Shown: one piece after another, positions 22,639 to 33,140 of the stretch
Layout of the letters: every line of letters starts with the position of its first letter
How positions within the stretch are numbered: position 1 is the stretch's first letter
Source of the DNA: Carex sylvatica
Taxonomy: Eukaryota > Streptophyta > Magnoliopsida > Poales > Cyperaceae
Length of the DNA stretch: 64,000 nt
Reading direction: 5' to 3'
NCBI GenBank assembly: GCA_964058845.1
Contig: CAXKVR010000168.1
Span: 1-64,000 of the forward strand
Program-made: the position numbers and the translations under genes
The notes under the pieces: generated by a model
What the model saw: the letters and a program-made list of their open reading frames with translations, nothing else
What the model was told of the DNA's origin: nothing
Databases searched by the model: none

Positions 22639-23851
22639 GGTAAAAGATAATGCTTACTCTGATGCTACCACGTGGCATGGAGAATGGTCACAGAAACTTT
22701 CCATTAGATTTTTCTCCCTCTCATCTAATGGCGTACAAAATCTGCTGAATGAAAAAAAAAAATTGAGGCATTATTGCATTGAGTAAACGCAACAAGAATA
22801 CATATTAAATTATCAAAACAATCAATTCCCTTGTCAGTTAATTCATATAATCTAAGATAACTCAAATTTAAATATTAATAATCCAATCTACTTCGACCCA
22901 AATAAAAGTAAAATGAGGATCTCCGGAATTCTGGATACTTCTTAGTCCCACAAAAGTAAAATGGATGCATATATATACTCCGAAGTCTAAGAGTCTGTTC
23001 ATTTGTCACGGAAATATATATACGGAATGAGATTTGACAGGAATAAAAATCCTCTTTTGAAAAATGGAGAACCCATGAATATGATATGTACCGAATTAAT
23101 TATGAGAATATGTTAAAATCAATGTTAGATTGTACCGTGAAATTTGTCGTGAGAAATTCTATTTTTCTTTTCAAAATACTTGGTAATATACAAATATTAT
23201 TATTATTAATAATATTAATAATAATATAATTAAATAAAGTAGATTTAATAATAACATAATAATGTTTATTAATTATTATTTCATAAAATATAAGTATTTA
23301 TTTTTATAATTAAATAGATTGTACTTAATGAAATGGATATAATATAATGTGTATTTAATAAATTGAATTTTTATATGTTGCATTTATTAATGAGTTGAAT
23401 GAAATTGTTAAAAAAATATTGTGGGTAATGTCATGATGCTCTTCTAATTTTAATTTTTTAATTTGTGATAAATAATCAAATTCTTTTTTATTGTGTAATA
23501 ATAATTATTGTATATATATCAAGTATAGACTAATTAATATTCAGGCATTTTTCATGGTGAAAATTTAGCATGTTATTATTTAATGTACCTTTCGTAATGT
23601 ATTTTCATACTATTTATAATTTTTATGCAAATAGCATGTGTTTCTTTTCTACTTAGTTAATCAAACTTTCATAACAAGCATGTTGCAAAACAATGAGTAA
23701 CAGCGTACCAACTCACAAATTTAAATTTAAATTTTTATGTAATTTGTAAAAAAAAAAAAATCATCTGTCTGGATCCGTCCCGATCAGTTTAGTCACACTT
23801 AGATTTTTTTTTTTAAAAGTTGGTCTCTTTATATATATAACCCCTACTACC
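22639..23851. other. NLR distal promoter and AT-rich spacer
   Basis: 22647-22776 is homologous to 31265-31392. Beyond that the sequence is AT-rich with TTATTATTAATAATATTAAT stretches (23190-23260). No gene seen. Confidence 0.4.
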
Positions 23852-24486
23852 TAGTGTATTGCTAACGGGTCAGACGGTTCGGGCCGGGTCAAACCAATGG
23901 CGGGCGACGGGCAGGCACAAGCGACACGGGTTCACGAGTAGCTCGGGTACAGTTGGCAGGTTATTTTTTAAAAATCCTACCCGGCCCAGCTCAATCCCCC
24001 AGGTAGCATGGGTTCACGGGCGGTCCGATCCGGGTCCACAAGTTGCTCAGTACGAGTAGCACGGGTCCGGACCGGGTTTTTTTTTTTGTTGTTTCTGTTT
24101 ATTTTTTAAAATCAATAAAATATAAATTAAAATTACGAATTATTTTAAAATAATGTTGTTTAAATCAATTACTTTAAAATATCTTAAATCAATTACTTTA
24201 AAACAATAAAATATAAATAAAAAATTTCTTAAATCAATTACTTTAAAAAATTTATGAATTATTTTAAAACAATAAATTTAAAAATAAAAGTTACCATAAT
24301 TCTTTAATTCGGGCTTAGGATTGCCTATGTTAAAATAATATAGGCGGAGTTCTAACTTTTTTTTTTTGTTAATAATTCTTCTTTAAAATGAATAATTTAA
24401 AAATTTATTGAAATTTTTGAAATTTATAATTTAAAAATAAGCATGAAGATTAAAAGATGTTAGAAATTTATACCGACACTACATAT
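23852..24486. mobile_element. Left end of a truncated hAT transposon
   Basis: Begins TAGTGTATTGCTAACGGGTC, then a zone rich in GGGCCGGGTC/ACGGGTTCACG. The end resembles the inverted right end of the element at 5475-6526 (TAGGGGTTTGCTAACGGGTA). It runs into the transposase C-terminus at 24487. The opposite end is missing, being replaced near 25340 by NLR-derived sequence. Confidence 0.6.
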
Positions 24487-25339
24487 TTAGAAGTTCGGAT
24501 TCATATACCATTGTTCGTTTCCTTCCGTACCATCTGAATCTGAATTAACATCGGGCTGCGGCTCAGTACCGTTTTCTTTAGTTTCGACTCCGGATGATGT
24601 TGCTTGACGATCTCCATGTTGCATGCAATTTTTAGCATCAATCCAATCTTTCAAGCACACAAGTCTCTCAAAAATATGCGCATCTAACTTACTCCGTTTA
24701 TCAGTGATGATCATGTTCGCCGAATTAAAACAACATTCAGAAGGGACAGTTGACACAGGCACGGGCACGGCAAATATGTCGCGGGCCATCATCGCCAGCG
24801 TTGGATAGGCACTTGCATTTCTCCTCCATCACGCCATGATGTCAACCTGTTCATCTTCGAGATGCATCATAACATAGCTCAATAACTCGTCTGTGCCTTG
24901 GGATATGTGTGAGTCGTTATCCAACCGCAAATCTGATAACAATTCACCACTACTGGTGCTTCTGAAAATGAAACTATTAAAAAATAAAAATATTAGTAGA
25001 CAAATAATGTAGATATTATAAATAATAAATATTTATACCTATCGGCGACACGGGACGAAGATGATTAGTTTTGGTTGTTATTCATTCTTGAGTTGTATAA
25101 GTCAAATATCTCATCGAATGCTTTATCCACTTATGTATCCACCTCCGTTAGGTCTAAATATAGATTCATCTTGTACTATTGAAGTATTCTGATCGAGAAA
25201 TGTTTCTTGTATGTCGAATTGAGGCAGCTTGTGATAATGGTCAAGAGGGATACATCTTTTCAATATTTTAAAATAATTTGTTTCATGACATCTAAGATCG
25301 ATGTGAGAGAAAAATCTTGGCTTTCATCTTCTTCCAATT
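24487..25339 (-). pseudogene. hAT-family (RICESLEEPER-like) transposase, C-terminal remnant
   Basis: The last readable frame contains LAMMARDIFAVPV, STVPSECCFNSANMIITDKR and ERLVCLKDWIDA, the C-terminal hAT dimerisation domain. The block before it should read DI(L/M)xWW: here DIMA is followed by TGA where Trp is expected, so the gene carries a nonsense change (near 24831). Further upstream, pieces such as ELLSDLRLDNDSHISQGTDE and VDKAFDEIFDLY are readable with stops between them. The N-terminal BED finger and the catalytic core are absent. Not functional. Confidence 0.8.
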
Positions 25340-25345
25340 CACGAT

Positions 25346-25735
25346 ACAAAACTCATCGAGAACGTTGTCAGCATCATAGGCAGCTGATTTGAGCTTGGCC
25401 AGCCAGGATTTCACATACGGTACTTTAGCATCCCCTTACTCCTCAGCATCCGTAAGTACGTCCTGTACTGCAAGCAGCTTGTCGTGGAGCTTCTCGCGCT
25501 GGTCATCAATGCCCCACATCTCGGCCATCCTCTGCACCAGTGAATCTGCTGATTTCCACATCACGATTGAGATCAGAGCTGATAGCAACAGGTCTGCCAT
25601 TGCTGATTTGAAAATTGAAAGTATCTCAGAGTAAAAACTAAAAGGCTTAAGCAAGAAGAAGAAAATATTTTGGAAAAGAGAAATGGGATAGAACAGTGCA
25701 AATTTTGAGATTCAGAGTTCCATTCAGGCGTGGGA
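25346..25735 (-). pseudogene. Truncated NLR copy: leader plus first ~85 codons
   Basis: Near-duplicate of 21655-22050. The frame from ATG 25597 reads MADLLLSALISIVMWKSADS and continues to VLTDAEE, where CAA has become TAA, giving a stop. After it the homology continues (GDAK..VKSWLAKLKSAAYDADNVLDEF) with a 3-base insertion, then ends abruptly near 25346 at hAT-derived sequence. The leader homology ends near 25735. It lacks NB-ARC and LRR and cannot act as a receptor. Confidence 0.88.
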
Positions 25736-25917
25736 GGATAGATCCACAGTTCACTCCCTGAGATGAAGAACCTCGAACATGGGAGGCAAGATCCAGAATT
25801 CACCGTCCGAGATCACGAGCTGCTCTTTTTTTATTCAAATTTACTCTTTTGCATTATGATGTGTTGCTATACAATACTGTAGTTGTATTAAATAATAATC
25901 CCAGCCTTCAAATCGAT
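25736..25917. other. Unique spacer
   Basis: Begins immediately after the NLR-leader homology breaks off. No coding signal. Confidence 0.3.
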
Positions 25918-26128
25918 GAGATAGGAGTAGGTCCGATGCCCATTGGACCTACTTTTAGGTTCGATGGGTTCTACACCGTATGATCAGCATCAAGATTTGT
26001 GAGCACGGAAATTGATAAAAACTGGCACGAATTTTAATACACATTGCACGAATCTTGATATATTTGGACGGTCACAACACCCATCGAACCAAAGTAGGTC
26101 CAATGGGCATCGGACCTACTCCGACTGC
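25918..26128. mobile_element. Mutator-like MITE, 211 bp, copy 1
   Basis: Inverted ends GGAGTAGGTCCGATGCCCAT / ATGGGCATCGGACCTACTCC. Flanks CAAATCGAT (25909-25917) and CAAATGGAG (26129-26137) match at 7 of 9, as expected of an aged 9-bp target duplication. The same length as copy 2 at 52270-52480. It contains no gene. Confidence 0.8.
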
Positions 26129-26302
26129 CAAATGGAGACCTGGAGACAATAATATACATATATAGTTCCCACTTCCCTATCCCAGACCACGTGCTCACTG
26201 AAGTCACTGTTTTATTACAGTTAGCACCCAATTACGCAAAACAGCACTCACTGTCAGGTAATTGCAATTTTGCCACATTACAAACTGAATTGAAATTTTA
26301 AA
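26129..26302. other. Short spacer
   Basis: No gene or clear repeat seen. Confidence 0.3.
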
Positions 26303-26948
26303 TAGGGCTGCTAATGAATCGAGTCGGCTCGCGATTCAATGAGTAGAGCAGTTCAATATTTCATAACGAATTGGATTTAAAATTGAAAAGAATCTGAACT
26401 CGACTCGGTTCGCTTTTGAAATTTGGAAAAATTTTGAAAATTGAAAATTGAAAAAAATTGAAATTTGAATTCAGTGAAAAAAATGTGAAAGCGGTGGAAA
26501 AACCAGTTCTTTGCTGGTGACATATGCAAAAAAAATATTTGAAAGACCACGTCTAGATTTTATACTACTGTGGACACTAAAATTTCAGAGAAATAAACTC
26601 TTATAAATTAATTGACAATTAATATGTGACAAAGTGGAATCGATGTAGTTTTTGTGAATTGCATTATTCTTGGAATTCAGTTACAAAATTTGGAGGCAAA
26701 TGTATTTTGATTGATCTGGAAAAAAAAAAAAAAGACAATAGCTTGAAAATAAAACTAAGAAAATAAGTACAAATATGTGCTGGCTCGAGAGCTGAGCCTA
26801 ATCGAACTAAGTGTTTATATGAGTCGAACCGAGCCGAACCGAACCAAACTTTTTCCTTTTAAAAGTGAGCCGAATTACTGCCGAATCATTTTGCTTCCTC
26901 ATTGAGAGAAGCTGAATTTGAGTCGAACCGTAATAATTAGCAACCCTA
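26303..26948. mobile_element. Non-autonomous hAT-type element, 646 bp
   Basis: The ends are TAGGGCTGCTAAT and, inverted, TAGGGTTGCTAAT. The flanks ATTTTAAA (26295-26302) and ATTTTAAT (26949-26956) match at 7 of 8. Subterminal zones carry GAGTCGGCTCG / GAGTCGAACCGAGCCGAACC repeats. No coding capacity. Confidence 0.75.
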
Positions 26949-28627
26949 ATTTTAATTACACCGGATGACCGAATTTGTTATTTCGTTCCAGTCAGAAAAT
27001 TCTACCCATTTGCATTATTCTCAGGAAATTCTCCTCGTATTAAAAAAAATGTTATTTACATTTTCCTCTAATTTTTTGTTAGAAAATAAAATGGAATAAT
27101 GATAAAACATTATGCATCCAATTTTCCCTTACCAACATTATTTGTTAACACAAATATGACTCACCAAATATCAGATTTATTAATTGGCAATTATTCCAAT
27201 CATATCGTACCCTTTTGAAAATTTAATGTTTAAAAAGTTATTTTTTAATAGTACATATAAAAAAATGGCAGTTTCACACCGATGGGAACAAACACTACTA
27301 CCGTCACTCTTTTATCATTTGTCACTCTTTTATCATTGGGTGTGCTTCCGCACAGATAGTGTACATCACGAGTGACAGCGTTGTAATTACTTTGAATTTT
27401 TTACCGTCTGTTCAGTAAAAACAATGGCGTTGATAGACCCCCCTCCCCCTCCTTTTTCATCGGTTAAGTTTCACGAACAGTTAGTACTGGATGATTCTCC
27501 AACATCGGTTTGGCTAAACAAGCAGTGGCATTAAGGAGATTACTTTTACCATCTGGTGTGTTATATGATCCGTTGGTGTTGGATTGATCAACACTGACTG
27601 ATATCCTTACTGGACCGATGGAGATATCTTTTAGTGGCAGTGGTGGCAAATAATTAGAACCTAGGCCATGTATGTACATTAGTTTAACCAATGGTGTTCT
27701 TTAGATATAAAAGGGTGGGTCGTTAGTAATTTTATCTCCCAGTAGTCTCACTATAAGCGAATTTAAAGCGAGCAGCTACTTGTTTTTCAAAGTAGCTTAA
27801 TAAATAGTAGAAAAGTCAGAAAAATATAAAATTTGGTCTCCAAGCACATATTAATATGGAGAACAAGAAGAACGGTTCAGATCGACTTTTTGAATTTTAA
27901 AATTTCAAATTTGGACCGTATGTATTTCGACCCATATGCATACGAATGCATATTAGTCACTCTCTCTATATATATATCTGATCATCGATCAGCATGCCAC
28001 ATTATAATTTCTCAGTCATTGGGATTTAAGACACCACATATCCCCTTCACATTAATTATTCTCTCAAGATTAATTATATTTTTTTTTTGTAATTTTGCTA
28101 TTTTAATTTGTGTCATTAATTTAATTTTTTGTACTTTGTTAGTTTAACCAAATTATTAATTGTATTGTATTGTATTGTGATCCATATTGTCCAGAACATC
28201 ATGAATTAGGTTGCCTTATAGGTCGATGCCCATTCAAAATTAATTTGTTATGGATTAATTTTGAATAGTCTCTATTTTGGAACTGCTATTTGAATGTTGT
28301 TGTCTCATCTAGGATGTGAACAAATGTAAGTAGATTTAACATTTAAGAAAGATTCGATTGCATTTCTCCCTATTTTTCCCACGAGTACGTATTGTTCATT
28401 TATGTGTCTATACGGCTGGAGGTGGTTCTTACGCGTACTTGGGGAGCATAGAAGAAATATTGTCGAATTTTTCTGAAATGCTAAATTTGCTTACATATGT
28501 TCACTAATGAGACGTAACATTCAAATAGTGAGTTATAATTTGCACCAGCGCTATATATAAGCCCTGAATGAAAATGCTGCAAGACATTAACTAATCTTGT
28601 TCTTATTTTATATCTTTATGTGCAGAT
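26949..28627. other. Spacer, possibly the left part of a decayed CACTA element
   Basis: At 27293 the sequence CACTACTACCGTCACTC, followed by TCACTCTTTTATCATT twice, resembles a CACTA end with subterminal repeats. The matching right end was not found. A 75-codon minus-strand frame (27464-27691; GLGSNYLPPLPLKDISIG..) has protein-like composition but no recognised family. Nothing else is supported. Confidence 0.35.
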
Positions 28628-29720
28628 ATGGATCGCGAGACACAAAGGGTTCGAGAAATTTAGATGTATGGATGCGCAGGACAGCGTAATAGTCCTGAGT
28701 TTAGCAAGGGTGTTGATGATTTTATAAATTGTGTTAAGAGACATAGGGAAGAGAAGGGAGAAACAACTATTTGTTGTCCCTGTCATGAATGTTCTAATTT
28801 TAAAATGTTTGTTGACTCTATTGTTATTAAAGATCATTTGATTAGTAATGGGTTTAGAAGTTCATAGACATGTTGGATATGTGAGAGTGCATGAAAAGGA
28901 GAAATTATTGGTGGTGTTGGGCAAACTAGCAATGGTGCTGGTAATTGTAATAATAGCGATGAAATTAATGCCAATGAGGTTTCTAATGGGAAAAATAGAG
29001 AAATTGGTGAGGATATTGGTAATGAAGAAATTGGTAGTGAATTTAGTTGTAATGATTATGATTCAGACCTTAATGATGACGACTTTGATGATATTTATCT
29101 TGAGGTTGAGCAAGATTTATGGAAAAGGTATACGAACGATTTTCAGATAAATTTAAAAATGACAAACGAAAATTATATCCCGGTTATACTAGATTTACAA
29201 AATTACAAGCTATTTTGTGATTGTATCATTTGAAAGCGAGTAATGGTTGGAGTGATAAAAGTTTCAGTGAATTATTAGAACTCGTAGGAGAGATGCTTTC
29301 GAATGACAATGAACTCCCAAATTCATTTTACAGAGCCAAACAAATGTTGTGCCCATTGAGTCTGAAACTACAAAGAATACATGCATGTTCGAATGATTGT
29401 GCATTGTTTCGAGGCCCTGACAAAGATATGGCATAATGTCCAAAATGCAATACAAACCGGTATAGGAAACCCGAGACAAATGACAATAGTAACTGTGATG
29501 ATGATTTAGACCAGAAAGAACCTCCGGTTAAAGTCTTACATTACATTCCCGTGATACTGAGACTGAGACGTTTATTCGCAAATAAAAATAATGCAAAATT
29601 AATGTGTTGGCATACCGAATGCTGGAAAATTAATGGTTAATTATGATACCCTGCAGATTCTTTTCAGTGGAGTAACTTTGACATAAAGCACAAAAATTTT
29701 AGTGATGAGATAAAAAAAAC
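28628..29720 (+). pseudogene. CACTA (En/Spm-type) transposase remnant
   Basis: From ATG 28628 (MDRETQRVREI, then a stop) the transposase-associated domain is readable: MYGCAGQRNSPEFSKGVDDF, ICCPCHECSNFKMF, IKDHLISNGFRSS. After several frame breaks the TNP2 core follows: WSDKSFSELLELVGEMLSND, LPNSFYRAKQMLCPL, ACSNDCALFRG, CPKCNTNRY, VLHYIPVILRLRRLF, CWHTE, YPADSFQWSNFD. At least three in-frame stops and frameshifts are present. The catalytic region further downstream is missing. Not functional. Confidence 0.85.
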
Positions 29721-29949
29721 GTAAGCACAAGGAAGTACAAGGTTTGAATGAAACTAAAAGCTGCTAATGTTATCAGAAAGAATGAAACTAAAAGTTGCTA
29801 ATGTTATATATATATCAAACTAGTAGGGAACCATCTAAAATTCTAAATTACAACAATTTCCAAAGAGGATATTTTTTTGTCTTAATCTCGATTAAAAAAG
29901 AGTAACAAGTGAAAAAAAATATTAACATAAGAAATAACTATTTAATCTA

Positions 29950-30616
29950 TCACATAATAGAACATGCATTAGGATTCTCATCACTAAACATATCCTCTGT
30001 TCTTTGACCAACTTTAGCCGGATACATCACAGGCGCCGGCTGTGTCTGATAATGGTACCCGTAATTTCCATGCTCGCGAGAATTGTCATAACCGCCACCA
30101 TATCCATGCTTATAATAGTTATGCGATGGAGTAGAAGAAGAATAATTAGCATCTCTATAGCTCATGCTATTTTGAGCTAATGCAGGATGGTATTGTTGAT
30201 TATTGTAGTATTGTTGGCTGGTATTAGTATATGTGTTGCCATTAGAGTAACCGTACGGCCAAAGGACGGCCTTTCTTCCAGTTTTTCGAACTGCCTTTAA
30301 CGCCTTGTTTTGATCCACCCAGCCGGTTACCGTTACCTTTTGCCTCTCCAAATCTATCTCCACTTGTTCTACACCTTCAATCTTTTGAAGTGCTTTCCTT
30401 ATTTTCCTCTCACACCCTTGGCAATCCATGTGTACACACATATCTACAATCTGTAGTGAAGATAAATTAATATTGGATCTCCATAAAGCATGTGTTAATT
30501 TATAAACAAACAAACAAAATGTATTATTAATATTCTTTAATATTAATTGTATATTATTTGTGAGCAAATAATACACCATATTCTCAGACATATATAGCAA
30601 ATGAACTCACCGTCAT
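29950..30616 (-). CDS. Heavy-metal-associated isoprenylated plant protein (HIPP)
   Basis: Two exons: 30611-30616 (Met-Thr) and 29950-30450, joined ATGACG|ATTGTAGATATG across a 160-bp GT/AG intron, giving 168 residues. One HMA domain covers about residues 3-68 with the metal site MDCQGCERK (10-18). A Gly/Tyr/Asn-rich linker follows. The C-terminus is CSIM, a CaaX box for prenylation, which together with HMA defines the HIPP family. Known HIPPs bind metals or partner proteins at membranes and in the nucleus, with roles in stress and in plant-pathogen interaction; HMA domains also occur as integrated decoys in some NLRs. The two-codon first exon would be missed by ORF-only annotation; it is supported by family N-termini (MTIVEMRVHMDC type). 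It lies between the two fragments of the duplicated NLR 5' region. Confidence 0.9.
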
Positions 30617-31188
30617 ATTGAATGTAGCTCTTTGTTTCCTTAGATCGAAATTAGCCAAGAGAAAGATATTATGTAATGCTTGTTTTTTTACTTGCTGGTT
30701 GCGACTTATGAGAGATATATATACATGAACACAGAAGTGATGCCATGCCACGTTGTACTGTATACGCGTTAAGGGTTTCTTAGCACAAAGGAGAATCAAT
30801 CGATCGGGAAAAGAATTTAATTTCGGCTGGGTTTCTTCTAAGAAAATGCCACAGAAATTACGCAGAAACAAAGAGGTTTCTCCTCTCCATTTAAAGAAAA
30901 TGGAGACTTGGAAGAATTTCCTTACCTTCTTATTGGAAGTTAGAATCTAGAGAAGACCGACCTCTCCGGTAGTACATAACTTGAGAGGATATAAACCGAA
31001 AGGAGGGAAGACCCATCCGAAAAGGTAAAATCATGTATAGAAATGGTCTACAAGTTATCTGTAATTAAAAGTTCAATCAAGCCTACTACAGCAGTTACTT
31101 GGCAAACAATTTGAAACCTAGACCGGGTCCAACTGGATCTTCGTTGGGAGTTGGGAAAATAGCAGATTAGCAGCTGACCAGCTGTGCC
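30617..31188. other. HIPP upstream region and spacer
   Basis: Promoter-side sequence of the HIPP gene. No second gene and no clear TATA box were identified. Confidence 0.3.
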
Positions 31189-31392
31189 TTGGCGTTGTGT
31201 GTTGACCGACTGCAAGAGATGAGAAAACAGTGTGGACTGTGGACCACTCACACGCCTGATAAATCATAATGCTTACTCTGATTCTGCCACGTGGCATGGA
31301 GAATGGTCCAGAAACTTTGCATTAGATTTTTCTCCCTCTCATCTAATGGTGTACAAATCTGCTGAAGAAAAAAAAAATTGAGGCATTATTGC
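31189..31392 (-). repeat. Duplicated NLR promoter segment (without the MITE)
   Basis: Aligns with 22151-22229 and 22647-22776 of the intact NLR upstream region, from TTGGCGTTG to GAGGCATTATTGC, at high identity. The shared core includes GCCACGTGGCATGGAGAATG with a CACGTG G-box. Start codon and leader are absent here. Confidence 0.85.
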
Positions 31393-31949
31393 CGACATTT
31401 TTATTTTTATTCATTTTATAATATATTTTATTAAAAATAATCAAATTTTGAGTTTTTTTACAAATATTCAAATCTAAATTCTGTGACTTGGAATAAAACC
31501 CTTTCATTTATAATTTGAGTCAGTTTCAACTCAAATTAGTTGGCTCGTTTAATAAATGAACTGAGTTTGAACATATTTCAACTCGAGTTATACAAAAGTT
31601 TTTTCACAATAAGTCATATGTCCTTCTAAATGACTCTTTAAGTTGTTGTTTGGATTATTTGTTTTGTTAGATGGCTTGTTAATTATGTTTGAATTATTTG
31701 TGTTTATATATAAACTCTTATTAAGCTATTTAAATTGTTTGTGTTAAGATAAATTCTTACTAGTATATAACTATAACAAAGGAAATTGACTAGTTGAACG
31801 AGTTATAAACGAGTTGTGAGCCAATTCGAGTTGGTAATGAGCTGAACTCGAGTTGGCTTTACAGTTTATTATTGTCATCCCAACTCGAATTGACTCGCTC
31901 ATTAATCTGACGATCTGGATCCAAACTCAAAATTTGAGTTATTTTGGGA
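31393..31949. other. Spacer with AACTCGAGTT-type repeats
   Basis: 31500-31900 repeats CAACTCGAGTT / AACTCGAATTG on both strands, a composition seen in the subterminal zones of the hAT-type elements here. Ends were not found, and there is no coding signal. Confidence 0.35.
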
Positions 31950-32562
31950 TAGGGATGTAAATAGTCGGATACGGATTGGATAGTGATTAACCCGTATCTT
32001 TATTTGTTATAATTTTCCGGATATAAATACAGATAGTTTTGAATATAGATACAGATCAGATATTAAATGAATACGAATACGAATACGAATTGGATATCAG
32101 ACGAATAAAATTATGTACACAAGTATAATTCGGATAATTAAAAACACTGTTGGTAATATAAAATGTTTGCTCACAAGAAAAATGTAATTCATTGAAGAAA
32201 GTTATAGCTGAAGCAAATATCGGGAGCAGTTAACCTAAATATTATGCAATAATGTAATTTATTGCTCTTTGAAGCAAGCAATTATCGGAGCAGCTAGAAA
32301 TAGGATCTCCGGCCCAGGCCCAGATAACATCTTCCTAAGCGAAACGGTTCAAATTTTGCCTATTCGGATGTTCCGGTAAACTAAGAATATCGGATACGGA
32401 TAATTATCAGAATCCGGAAACGTATCCAAAACCGTATCCGTTAAGAAAATAATTTGGATCAGGATCCGAATTCGATAATATCTGTATCCAATTATCAGAA
32501 ATCACTAATTTTCGGATTCAAATCCGGATAATATCCAGATATTATCCGGATCTCAATGTACG
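31950..32562. mobile_element. Degenerate hAT-type element (relative of 2138-2641)
   Basis: Begins TAGGGATGTAAATAGTCGGA, then GGATACGGAT-type motifs on both strands, like the element at 2138-2641. The right end near 32562 is degraded and no target duplication is evident. The middle (about 32120-32360) is unrelated sequence and may be a nested insertion. Confidence 0.5.
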
Positions 32563-33140
32563 GAGCCGCTTTAATACTTGTGCGGATTCTAATTGGACCG
32601 TACAGATCCAAACAGAAATATTATGTTACCTGCCTTTTATTTTGAGAGAATTTTAAATTGAGCAATAGATGCTCATATAGCACAACGTGGAGTAAATTTT
32701 CCACGACCATCCGATCTAAAACGAATGCTTCTGATCTATCTGCCTGACTTGCTTAGACCAGATTGATCGTGATTCCACAATATCCCATTCCAACTCGAAA
32801 ATCCCAATAGTTCTATGAGCATCGGACAAATTCAGTCCATATCCAGATTTAAAACCGTTCAATCGAAATTCAGATTCGTGCAAATGGTTAGATCCCTAGG
32901 CGATTTACAATTTTAATTTAATACACGAATCTCAATGCTGATCTAACGGTCAAAAAAACAATCTGACCGAATTTGTCCAAAGTTTATTGGATATACCAGA
33001 TCTCAATTCGAGTGGCTCCTTTTATCGCGGCATCTCTTTCTCTTTCCCTCCCTTGTCTCACTGCTCCTTCACTCGTTCCTTTCTTCTTCTTCCCAGTTCC
33101 TTCTACCAGGCTCAGTACAACTGCCAAGCGAAGCGAGACA
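32563..33140 (+). promoter_or_regulatory. CGL160 upstream region and 5' UTR
   Basis: Sequence before the CGL160 start. A pyrimidine-rich leader (TCTCTTTCTCTTTCCCTCCC near 33025-33050) is typical of plant 5' UTRs. No TATA box was called. Confidence 0.35.

Noticed and set aside
28664..29436. An active CACTA transposase made from spliced exons
   Set aside because: Breaks between conserved blocks are stops and frameshifts without splice signals, so it is a relic.
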